Shown piece after piece: positions 41,628 through 52,000 of a stretch of DNA of 64,000 nt. A model generated the notes under the pieces. That model worked only from the letters and a program-made list of their open reading frames with translations. It ran no database searches and was not told the DNA's origin. The first letter of the stretch is position 1, and the number at the start of each line of letters is the position of its first letter. The stretch lies in assembly GCA_029378245.1 (NCBI GenBank), contig JARKIF010000122.1:37372-101371 (forward strand), read 5' to 3'. The position numbers were made by a program, and so were the translations under genes. Source of the stretch: Roridomyces roridus. Its lineage: Eukaryota > Basidiomycota > Agaricomycetes > Agaricales > Mycenaceae.

Positions 41628-42587
41628 ATGGAGCCCTGCTTCCCGCCAGAGCTAGAGAGAGAAATCTTCGAGACTTTGGCGCTTCTGCATCCAAAGACTA
41701 TTCCACGTCTTCTTCTCGTCGCCCAACGGGTGCTTGAGTGGTATGTGCACGAGACAGCCAACTTGTTACTTAACTTGTCCAAGATCGAGCCTCTGCTCTA
41801 CAGAGTCATATCCTTGAATTCATCAACCAATGACTCTATTCTCGTACCGCTCCACGCCAAACCCGCCGATTTCTTTCGCAAAAATGTGCACCACGTCTTG
41901 GTAGATCTCGGCACCGACCGCAACACGGATGCCGTCGCAAAGCGTCTGAGATTGGCCGTCGAAGTCCGGTCTCTTTCAGTAGTGTCCAGCGCCGGCGGTT
42001 CATGGGCTATCGATGGCGAGTCTATCAAGCCCCTGACACTACTCTCGCGGCTCTCCATCTCGTTCCAAATCGCCATGGGCCCCGTGGATTTGCAGTTCCC
42101 AGTCTACGGATCCATTACTCATCTGGATTTATTCGATCCCCTGTGGGAGCCATCCCTTTTACTCGGCCTCGGATTGCTCCCCGCTCTCACTCATCTGTCG
42201 ATATCCATCTTCACGGTCATGCCGAGCCAGTTCATGCAAGTTCTCACCGCCTGCAAAAAACTGATGGTCCTCGTGCTCATGGACCCAGATGGCGAGCGGT
42301 TGTTTGAAGACGAGCCCGCGGCCGATGATGACCGTTGTGTGCTCATGGGGCTGTCGACCCAGGAGTACAAGGTTGACTGGGAACGAGGAGCACGTGGAGG
42401 CGTCGATTTCTGGGAGCGCGCTGAGAAGTTTATCCAGAAGAAACGACGGGGGGAGATTGAACCGAGTTCGTTACCTCGCTCTCTTTACTTGCTCGATTTC
42501 ATCTGTTCCTTAGAGTCGCGTTATTGGATTGTTCCAGAGGACGATACAGTCAAAGCTCTCTTAACCCATAGTTGTCATAACCCATAA
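41628..42587 (+). CDS. Small F-box-like protein, copy 2
   Basis: One open frame of 319 codons starting MEPCFPPELEREIFETLALL. It continues RLLLVAQRVLEWY, EPLLYRVISLNSSTND, then leucine-rich segments (LTLLSRLSISFQIAMG, LDLFDPLWEPSLLLGLGLLP) and the conserved DWERGARGGVDFWERAEKF and KKRRGEIEPSSL. The PELEREIFE motif is F-box-like. Compared with copies 1 and 3, the intron after LEW has lost its AG acceptor (41741-41782), and its 42 nt are open and in frame, so they probably became coding. The last 13 codons (after VPEDD) come from a MITE. The product therefore differs from the ancestral protein in two places but remains free of stops. Function unknown. Confidence 0.7.
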   Translation: MEPCFPPELEREIFETLALLHPKTIPRLLLVAQRVLEWYVHETANLLLNLSKIEPLLYRVISLNSSTNDSILVPLHAKPADFFRKNVHHVLVDLGTDRNTDAVAKRLRLAVEVRSLSVVSSAGGSWAIDGESIKPLTLLSRLSISFQIAMGPVDLQFPVYGSITHLDLFDPLWEPSLLLGLGLLPALTHLSISIFTVMPSQFMQVLTACKKLMVLVLMDPDGERLFEDEPAADDDRCVLMGLSTQEYKVDWERGARGGVDFWERAEKFIQKKRRGEIEPSSLPRSLYLLDFICSLESRYWIVPEDDTVKALLTHSCHNP

Positions 42588-42724
42588 TCTGCTCTAACCC
42601 ATACCTTTGGCTGTCCACCAAGGCAGTGGCCACCGCACAAACAGGGCTCCCAAACCCCATACACTGTCATAACCCATACATTTTGGTGTCCACCGAGGGG
42701 TATGGGTTAAGAGAGCTTTGACTG
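42547..42724. mobile_element. 178-bp pogo-like MITE
   Basis: Perfect 24-bp terminal inverted repeats start CAGTCAAAGCTCTCTTAACC and the element is flanked by TA on both sides, as for Tc1/mariner-pogo elements. Repeats of AACCCATA occur inside. It has no coding capacity. It inserted into the last codons of the small F-box-like gene. Confidence 0.88.
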
Positions 42725-43305
42725 TATATGAAGTTTTTTTTACGGCCGGCAGTTGCTATGTTCCTGCGCACCTCATCCTGGGCTTCTCGACAATCTATTG
42801 TTTTCATGTTGGAAAGCTCAAACCTGGGAACCTGGCAAAGCCATAAGCGACGACCGGGATTTAAACCCTCAGCTCCTCCATTCACGGGATGCGCTTCAAC
42901 CCAAACGACATGGTTTTTCGTGCTGTGCGTGAGTGTATACTATATATAGGACGGGCTATCGCTATGCTGCCATCTTTCCTTTGCCTCGCTCACCCTTGCC
43001 TCAGACTTCAGCTCAGACTTTAACTTGTTTCCGGCGAGAATGTGCAATCAATGGTCGGCCTCCACAACCCGTACCTGGTACTACCCCATACCCTGGCGGA
43101 AATCCGCCGGCGGACCCGCATATCCGTGACGAACGCTAACGGCTTCATATCACCGGCGCAGCGTTGAAAATGAATTGCCGCAGTTCTCACTGCGCCGCAG
43201 GTACAATTCCCCAGCTGATATTTCCATTCGAGATGATTGTTCACTTACAGGATCCCTTGTCTCTCTCGCACTACATAAATGGGACAGGGCGCACACTGGA
43301 TTGGC
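42725..43305. other. 5' flank of sedolisin B
   Basis: Sequence shared in inverted orientation with the flank of sedolisin A (11.3-11.8 kb) and more weakly with that of copy C (56.6-57.2 kb). It contains TATATATA at 42941-42948, mirrored in copy A at about 11630. No conserved coding frame. Confidence 0.55.
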
Positions 43306-45345
43306 ATGTTGTTTCTCAAAACCTTCCACCTTCTTGCTCTCGCTGCCTTTGTTTCAGCGAGCTCGTTCACTCTTCACGACAGTCGCTCTGCAGCTCCTGC
43401 CGGGTTCATCTATGAAGGCCCCGCTCCGGACAGCGACCAACTCACTTTGCGTTTCGCGCTGGCCGGGAAGAATATTTCTGGTCTACACAATACGTTGACG
43501 ACCATCTCGACCCCGGGGCATGTAGCGTTCAGACAATGGCTCTCGGCAGATGAAGTACGCTGACTTTCGTCTGCGGTCAACTCAGCTGACGAGCAGTAGG
43601 TGAAAGCATTCGTCAAGCCCTCATCCGAGACGCTTGCTGCGTTTGAAAACTTTACCTCCGCCAACGGACTGAGTGCGACATCGACCTCGCCTCATGGCAA
43701 CTGGGTTTCTGTCAACATGTCGGTTTTCCAGGCCAACACGCTCTTCCGTGCGCAATACCAGCGCTTCTCCCATCCCTCGCTTGCAGAACCACTCACCCGC
43801 ACGCTGGCGATTTCCCTTCCATCGGAGCTCGTCGGGCATGTGGACGCGATTCATCCGGGCACTGACTTTTCCATTATCCGTCCTCAAGTCGTCGTTCAAC
43901 CTCAGCCCAGTCTCGTCAAGAGGGACCATGGCCAGCACCCATCTGCCTCGTGCAACACCAGTGATCCCAATGGCGAGATGACTCCAGCCTGCTTGCAAGC
44001 GCTATACGGTATTCCGTCGACCGCGGCCTCAGCTCGGAGGGACAATCGAATTCTTGTGACGGGCTTCCTAGGCAGATCCCCCTCAGACGGGTCCCTTTCT
44101 GTGCGTGAACATGAAGGTTCCTCTGAGCCACTGACTGAACATGCTGTAGGATTTTCTGGGCGAGTTCCGACGGGATATTCCCAGGAATACAACCTTCAAC
44201 TTGACCAAACTCGACAATCCCAGCTTCGTTGGCAACGGGACGTTCGACGGTGTTACTGTGGAGGCGGATATCGACATAGAATATACCGTCGGTGAGTCGT
44301 CCATACCCTTGGCGCCCAGTCGTGATTAACCGGCACTATTCAGGAGTTGCAACGGGAGTCCCCGTAGACTTCTTGTCTGTCGGTGGGGACTTATCCCTGT
44401 CCTCTATCGCCACCGCGATTTTGGACACGATTTCGTTCGTTGCTGGTCTGGAGAGTCCGCCGTCGATAATGACTACGAGTTACGGAGTAGCAGAGGCGGA
44501 CGTGGGGACTGCTCTGGCGACGTCCATTTGCAATGGGCTTGCCGGTTTGAGTGCCCGAGGGATATCCGTACTCTTTTCTTCCGGTGATGTCAGTGCGCAG
44601 TCTGACCGTTCGTTCAGCTACTCATATTGATTTGTTAGGGCGGCGTACATGGTAGCGACGACGATCTCTCGTTGTGCAACACGACGACGTTCGTTCCGGT
44701 ACGTTCGGCAGTGATTGTACTTGACCTTCTAGTAATTCTCGACCGAATAGGCTTTCCCTGCATCTTGCCCATGGGTTACAACCGTTGGTGGCACCATCGG
44801 ATTCGGCCCAGAAATTGCAATGAACCTCACCAGCGGAGGCTTCTCCGACGTCTTCCCCAGACCTTCATACCAAGAACAAGCAGTCGAGAGTTTCCTCGCC
44901 GAACTACCCAAGGACTTTCCCGGGACATTTAACACCACCGGTCGCGGGTATCCCGACGTCGCTCTTCAAGCCAACAACTTCGCCTACGTCTCCCAAGGCG
45001 TGCACGGCGAGGTCTCAGGGACGAGCCTGTCTGCGCCGACGTTCGCGGCAATAATTGCGCTTGTCAACGACCGGCTGCTTAGCGTTGGGGAGCAGCCTCT
45101 AGGGTTCCTCAATCCGTGGATTTACAAGCATGCGGATGTATTTACGGGTATTACTGCGGGACATAATTCTGGTGACCTTTGTCCTGAGTCGTCGGTTGCG
45201 TTTGATGCAGTGAAAGGATGGGATCCGCTTAGTGAGTATTTTTGCTCAAGGTTGGAGATGCGCAAGCTCTGATTGGGTTTTGTTCACAGCGGGTGTTGGT
45301 ACCCCGATTTTTGATCGACTCCTGCAAGCTGCGTTTGCAAAGTAA
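43306..45345 (+). CDS. Secreted S53 sedolisin (tripeptidyl-peptidase type), copy B
   Basis: A seven-exon gene of about 580 residues, normal for fungal sedolisins. The start MLFLKTFHLLALAAFVSASS is a signal peptide; an ATG nine codons upstream (43279) is less likely. The prodomain follows (LTLRFALAGKNISGLHNTL, FRQWLSADEVKAFVKPSSE), then the catalytic domain: ALYGIPSTAASA, DNRILVTGF, FLGEFRRDIPRNTTF, the Glu/Asp centre in EADIDIEYTV, LSVGGDLSLSS, ISVLFSSGDGGVHGS, CPWVTTVGGTIGFGPEIAM and the nucleophile Ser in GTSLSAPTFAAIIALVNDR. The Ca-site end TGVGTPIFDRLLQAAFAK closes the protein. Sedolisins are acid peptidases secreted or lodged in the wall. All seven exons splice in frame. Copy C has the same architecture. 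Confidence 0.88.
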
Positions 45346-45398
45346 TAATGTATCGTAGTTTACCTGTAAGATCAGAGATATTACATCGAGTTATTGAA

Positions 45399-46324
45399 TC
45401 ACAGCGGCAGTTCAGGAATAAAAAGCCCGTTTTAGTTAGCCGCCCTTCCGAAAGTTTGATGAACAGATACGGCCGGGCCAAAACTCAATTTGATACATTT
45501 GGTTTAGCTCAGCTCCAGATCAGAGCCGAAGTTCGGCCTTTCACATTCCAAATAAATGAGTTTCAAACCCGTAGTATGGGGATGCCATTCTGAGCAATGG
45601 AAAGCTATTGGAATACATTGTACAAAAACGGTCTCCAAATCAATGCGGAAAGACAAATAATCTGTCTATCAATCCGCAACCTCACAGTCCGGAAATCACA
45701 TCCGATATGGACGCCAATTTTACGAAAGGTATGTAACTGGGTTTCGAGGCCGCCAAAATCTCCGTTGAAACCTGAGATTTCGAAGTTCGAACCCAGTGAA
45801 ATTGATTGGCCGATGATCTCCGAGTCATCTGACGATAATCCGGGGATGATCTTCTGCAGCAGGCCACCTCTGGTGCAGATCATCTCCGGATCATCCGCGG
45901 ATCACTCGGAGATCATCGGCACATAGGTTTCATTCTGTTTTAAATGTAAAATTTCAACGGAGATTTTGGCAGCCGTGAAATCAGATGACATTTGTTGCGT
46001 AAAAGTGGCTTCCCTATGGAATGTGATTGCCAGACTTTGATAATGGAGATTGATGAACAGATTACTTGTGGTTTGCGTGCCGTCTTGAAGGTTGACTTTG
46101 TACAATGTATTACAATTGCTATGAGGTGCTCAGAATGGCATTCTCATATGACCAGTTTGAACCACATTTATTCGAGATTTGAAAGGCACAATTTCGGCTC
46201 TGATTTCGATCTGACCTAAACCAAGTATATCAAACTCCGTTTCGGCCCGGCTTTATTTGTCCCCCAAGCTTTAAGAAGGGCGGCTAACTAAAACGGGCCT
46301 TTTATTGTTGAACTGCTGCTGTGA
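45399..46324. mobile_element. 926-bp foldback element
   Basis: The two halves are long imperfect inverted repeats. The left half begins TCACAGCGGCAGTTCA and reads AGCCCGTTTTAGTTAGCCGC; the reverse complement of the right half begins TCACAGCAGCAGTTCA and has the same GCCCGTTTTAGTTAGCCGC. Matching blocks (GCCATTCTGAGCA, ATACATTGTACAAA, GCCAAAATCTCCGTTGAAA) continue to near the centre at about 45.88 kb. No protein is encoded. I could not define a target-site duplication. It lies just after the sedolisin B stop. Confidence 0.85.
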
Positions 46325-48576
46325 ATGAGCAACGCAGTGACAAGACGTCAACAAGAGGTGCAGCGTACTCGGATCAGAAGTCCGATGATCAAGACCGGCA
46401 CCGGGTGCAATAACCTCTTTTGCTTCTGCTTCTGCTCTCTCATCGTCGTTGTCGGATGCCACAAGGAAGAAGTTCCCCTGCTTACATGTCCTAGCTTCTT
46501 GCGGAGTCGTCAATCTCACGCGCCTGTGGTCATCAGCTGCCACCAGACGCAAGATGCTCGTGGCTCTCCAGAGTCCATTCGTGCCAGCCTGAACTGCCCG
46601 TAGAGTCTTGCCAGATCCCTTCGTCCTTCTGGCTGAAGCACCGCGCAGCGCGGAGATCTTTTTGAGACGCCAGCTCATTCTACAACAGACCGGATCTTCT
46701 ATCATTGTTCACCTCAGCTTTTCTGACCCTCCGACCCCTGCGGCGATTGGTGACTCAGGGTGAGTGCGGCCCTCCCTCTGTTCCAGTTCCCTGAGTTCCC
46801 CATACTCATCTCATCTTTGTTCCTTCTTGATAACAATCCACGTCCAATCTCTTGTATTCCGTCTGAGACCGACAGCACTCACGTCGTGCCCGGCGCAACC
46901 CTCGACATAGGTGGACGGACATCCATCCATTCCCACTTGGACGGAAGCTTGATTGTGACTCCTTGCCACTACCACCCATCTCTTGATCGGTTCTTATCTA
47001 GGGTCGTCCTCCAACATTCCTCTTTCGTGCTAGAAACCAGCACCCTATATGCTCTTCCGACTCCGACACCGGATACGCACGCACGCACCCTCGAAACGCG
47101 CGTGTCTTTGCCAGCGAAAATGGCATGACATTTTTATGAATTTGCTTGATTATCATGATGGACAGAAGGAAAACTACTCACCAACCCGACGGCGGGCGCC
47201 TATTGACAGATGGAAACTCTAATCTGCACCCCGGAATGGCGTGAGGTTTGTTCATCCCGGTCGCGCCATGGGAGTGAACACCTGTGATTTCACGACCCGG
47301 TGTCTCATCGCCTCATGGTCGGAGCGCAATTGTAAGCGAGGGTGGATTTGTCGTTTGATCTTCCACTAACTTGCCTTTGCATCCGTAGTGGAGCCGGTAA
47401 AGATAGCCAGCCCGTCTCCTCCTCCCACCACCACCACCACCACCAGATCATCTATCCGGTCCCGTATGTACTCAATCATGCGCAGTATTCCCCTCCCACC
47501 TTACGCACGCGGTGCTGGAGCTTAAATCGGGTGGGCGGGGATTATTAATGGCCTTGAAGCCAGGCTTCATCAACACGACTCCCATCTATCTGTGATTTTC
47601 AGCCCTCGGAATTCCCACCATCTCATCTAATCTCTGCTGCTGGCATTCATTTCCCCTGCATGCCGGTACCCGTCGGCGACTCCGTACCGATGGGTACTCT
47701 TGTCTTTCCCGGAAAACACGTACGTTGGCTCAATTCAATTTCTGGGATTGAATGAGTCTGATTGCAGAATTCAAATTCAGAGGTTGATCCGAGTTAGACC
47801 TCCGCGAAAACGACTCGTCGGGACAGCCAGATGGCGCCTCGCACTATCCTCTTGCTCGCTGGCGGTTAATCGCGGCCGCCTCGGACCTTGATCCGGCACT
47901 CTACTATGGCGTGGTGCATGCGCATAAACCCGGCGTATGGATGTCTGCTGCCAGGTTCAAACGTGAACCGCGAACCTCTCGGAACAAATTCGGGCGATGA
48001 GCAAGCACTTGGAATGCGTTATACTTGACCTCAATACGTCCGAAGGGCGGCGTATTCTCAACTCGCAATTCGACCTTCAACCGTTCTGTCTTGCCGACGG
48101 ATAGAGTTGATCGTTGTGGGCGAGCTGCCAAGCCTCGGCTGTGCTTGAATAAATGTCGACTTGCAGAACAAGACGGCCTTGCGGCGACCCTTGGTGCTGA
48201 TCCTCCAGGGGCGATTTTCGGCTCGAGCTCGTTCCTGATCCACACGACGGGTACTTGTGTGTTCAAATATCCTGCTATTCCGCATACCAATACAATATAG
48301 CTACAGGTCATTCAATCTTCTACTATCGTACAAGCCCGCCGTCCGTACGTAGGTGCGAGGTGCGACGCGATGCAAAACGCGCGGAGCCGAGGTACTAACG
48401 ATAGCCTTTCCATGGGCCTTGCCTAGAACGAAACCAATATAAACGTTAGCGTTCGACTGAAGCGAAGCGTTTCATTTCCTCGTACCCGTTGTAAACCGGC
48501 GTGCGCCTATAGGCGAAACAACCATCAGAAACGGCGGTGAGAGCTCGCAAGAAGGAAAGGCTGCTCACCCACGATA
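46325..48576. other. Gene-poor stretch
   Basis: No domain is recognised on either strand. A (CAC)6 microsatellite lies at about 47428-47446. Open frames at 46760-47128 (plus) and 47904-48311 (minus) have no conserved motif or supporting splice structure. Confidence 0.45.
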
Positions 48577-49020
48577 GGCAGAGTAATCCGGATAATACTG
48601 AGGCTCGATTGGTGGCGGTGGCCCATCGGGGGACGTGGACACAAAGAACTTAAGCGACCCAGACGAGTCACCGTACTCCTGACACAGCTCGAAGAGTCGC
48701 GAGTCTGTGAGCGCGCCCCCGATGGCGAAGACGCCCACTTCGGATTGGTATACGGAGAAATGGGATCGCCGGTCGTCGTCTGGAATGGATAGCTGCCAAA
48801 AAGACCAGTCGGTCGGTCGGTCGTTCGGCCAAAGGAGCGAGTGGAGGACGCACCTTTGAGAAAATCCGCTCGCGAATGGACGCACCACTCCGCGCCCCGG
48901 TGATTTCTACGACGCGATACTGCTCCCCGTTCGACGTGGCGATGATGCGTGTCGTGGAGAGCGGGGGCCTCATGGGCAAGTCGTAAGTAACGCTGCCCGT
49001 CCGTGTTGGGGGCACTCACA
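48577..49020 (-). pseudogene. Orphan exons of a Bck1-type MAPKKK (Ras-binding-like domain)
   Basis: Exon 1 (to 48854) encodes TTRIIATSNGEQYRVVEITG and SGASIRERIFSK. After a 61-nt intron (48793-48853), exon 2 encodes LSIPDDDRRSHFSVYQSE, VGVFAIGGALTDSRLFELCQ and GSLKFFVSTSPDG. This is the N-terminal Ras-association-like domain found in fungal Bck1/Mkh1 MAP kinase kinase kinases of the cell-wall integrity pathway. A GT donor follows at 48576, but no later exon and no kinase domain occurs in the 600 bp downstream or elsewhere in the window. The frame is intact across both exons. It is most likely a duplicated gene fragment; expression as a free domain cannot be excluded. Confidence 0.7.
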
Positions 49021-52000
49021 TAGCAGGGAAACAGCGGTCGACGACCTGAAGAGCGAATTCCGGACATCTAGCTCCTTTATGTATGCCTCAGACGGCTGTG
49101 ATCGAGGTCAGTCGTCTAATAACAGCCCAACATTTGATGCAGATTGATGGATGTGCAGGGAGCAGCTACCAGGGAAGATTAGACAGATGGCATGGCGTGT
49201 ATGCCCGAGGCTACGACGGGGAACCCGGTTCCGGTCTGCTGAAAAAGGTATTTTTAATTATTTATTTCCCCACGCATGCCGGGAACGATTGATTAGTTGA
49301 AACACGACCTAAATTCGAAACACCCCTTCGTTTGAGATGTACGTGTACGTACCTGGGCCTCAATCTCCTCCTATTCACTGCACCAACGGACCGACCCACC
49401 TGGAATGCAATGCTTGCCGGCGGTCTTGGCTGAAAATCATGGTACAGTTCGGGATTATTAGTATCAAGAGCAGGTTTAACCTTTTTGCTTCTGCTTCTTC
49501 CTGCGTTCGTAGCATCGTATCTCCCTGATTATCCTCTACAACCGTATCCAACAACTCCCGCCCGCCCGCGGATGCATCTTGCTTTCATCCCGTCGTATGA
49601 ACGGACTGAATGAACCAAGTCTGGTCTCCCCACCAGATTTTCTGATTGGATTCCATCCAAGGTGGCTTCGAACAAAGTTGGTTGGACTTGAGGGTTCTCG
49701 AGCCTGATCCTCGAGGCCCGTTGGTCGATGGTGATTCAGCGACAACACCACGATCACGCTGTCAGCAATCGCCATGAGAGAATCATTCCCAAATCGGCTG
49801 GACATGCCTGCCTAATCCCAGGTCGTCTGACCATAACCCAGAATAGAATTTACCATGGGAGATCCTCGACTTCGGACTACGAGCGCCGAAATCCGCGTGC
49901 CACGGGACGATGGATACTACCTTTGCCGACGTTCTCCGGCACGCAGTTGTGGGATTTTCTTTTGCTTGGCTTTACTGGAGGTAAATCTCTATCTCGCCCA
50001 GTCGCCGCAGTTTCTGCGCATCACCGCAGAGGGATGGATACTTTTGGTAAAATCCATATCTACATATACTCGGCATGCACTTTTTCGCCGCTCGCTGATT
50101 GGAAGACTCACCTCTCCGCTGTTCTCGCGGCGCTAAGAAGCGGTAAAAGCTGGCATTTCCGATACTTGTTGGGATATCCGTCTTCGCCTCGAGGCGGGTG
50201 TGCCAGGCTGCCAGGTTTGCGTAGCGATCTCGACGGGGTGGCGTCATTCGACGGCGGGCCACATTCATCGTTGGATCCTGCCTGCCAAGCGTGGAACAGC
50301 TGGTTTGATCGGGGTTCAAAATGTCTCAATTTGCAAATAGACTGAGGTAGCTCGGCAAATGGGACAACCCATTTGGGCTATAGAGCTGCTGGAGCAGCAG
50401 CAGGCAGGCACGGGAGTGGAACATGCGGCGGAGGTTTGGCAGTTGACATCGTCATGGTTGCCTGGGGACTGAGCAGGCAGGCAGGCAAGTCCAGGGCCGA
50501 CAATACTCATTATCCTGCCGTCCGTCTGCTTCTGTCGACTTACCCGGCGTTGACGGGACACGCCGCTCAGGATCGGCCCACTCGGCGTTCAAGGGCTCGG
50601 TGACTCAACCTTTACAGATTCGACTCCTACCTAGTACTCCGGAGTCGGACTTGGTCTCTGGTCCCCCGTCGCCTCCTAAGGACGCCCGATGCGAGACGTG
50701 AGACGTGAGACGTCGGATTCACGGTGGGTGGTTGGGTGTTGGTGGGAGAGTCGGGTCGCCAACCTTTTCCGACGCCGATGCTTGTCGTTGTGTTCCGCGA
50801 TTCCGCTGCACTGCCTCGAATGTTGAATGTAGCCATGATCAAGTTCACTACCGCCGCAGAATTATCATGTATGCACTGTAGCGGCGGTCGCCACATTGGA
50901 CGATATGCTTTCAAGTTGTTCGTTGACTGACTGCCACTCGAGTGACGGGCGTCGGAGATGTGAAACGCTGTGAAACAAATGCCACTTTAGCCGTACGTTC
51001 AAGTACGTATGGATGGATGTAGCACCCGCCGACGAATTAAGCGTCGACTCCACCTTCGTTTCGGAGGATATTGAACTCGTTTCGTCTCTCCATCTCCGTC
51101 CACAATGTGGCTTATTAGATGAGTCCTTGGCACCTATCATTGTCGTGGAGACACGGGCGGGAATGGTCGGGAATGGGTAGACATTTAGGAATGGGCCGGA
51201 GACGCAGAGGAAGATCTTGAACGATCGCCGAAGCTGCCGAGAGGTGCCGGATCTCGGGGGAAAGTTACTTATCAAGGACAACTCTTGATGATTCTTAGTA
51301 TGGTTCAACACTTTGGAAGTCCCCAGATCCACTGGCGGCAGTCATGGGCTTGCCGCATGAAATGCATCTTGGTCGCCGGGGGAGGGCTCGACTCCCGTCT
51401 CGAGCGCATGGCCCAGGTGTCTACAGGTTTTTATCTTCAAAAAATCTTCACAACGCAACGCAGATCTCAGCTTTCAGTTCATCGGGTGAATTTTTGCTCG
51501 AGAATGAATTCGTGCACGGGTGCCGAACCTGCCGAGAGATCAGAAGAAACACTATTTGATTTGGGTGTGGCCCAGGGTTGGGCTCAATACATCACGTCGT
51601 GGGTTCGATCCACGGCCGCATTTGTCCCTCACATTGACTATCAATTTTTTGACCTTTCCGAATCCCCTTCCAATCCAAATGCAAACCTAATGGAATCGTG
51701 ATTTGTGATTTGATTCACGCCTGGTGCCTTTTAATCAAGAAGTACCCGTGCTTTTGACCCCGGTGCCGAAGCCGCCGAACCATGCCGGTCAGGGTCTGCC
51801 ACTGGGATCAAGGACAACATCTGCTGATGGATGAACATCCTTAGTCTCGCCCCTGAGATATGAAGTGCCCAGGTTCTGCAAGTCGATGGACTTCCCCAAG
51901 AATCTCATGGCTGGCTGTATGGATCGCGTTGGGTTCGATTCCCCACGGTTGAACTTGAACCGGCCATTTTTTGTGGTCTTTCTCTCTCCAAGTCTCTTTG

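Noticed and set aside
44066..44072. Apparent loss of a splice donor in sedolisin B (GT in copy C aligned to CT in copy B)
   Set aside because: The better donor for both copies is GTGCG, 36 nt downstream. Using it keeps the frame and includes the residues that other S53 peptidases have between VTGF and FRPDI, so the upstream GT in copy C is not a real site.
51880..51965. tRNA gene suggested by a GGTTCGATTCC-type T-arm (also near 51.6 kb)
   Set aside because: No matching acceptor stem, D-arm or anticodon arm can be folded around either motif.
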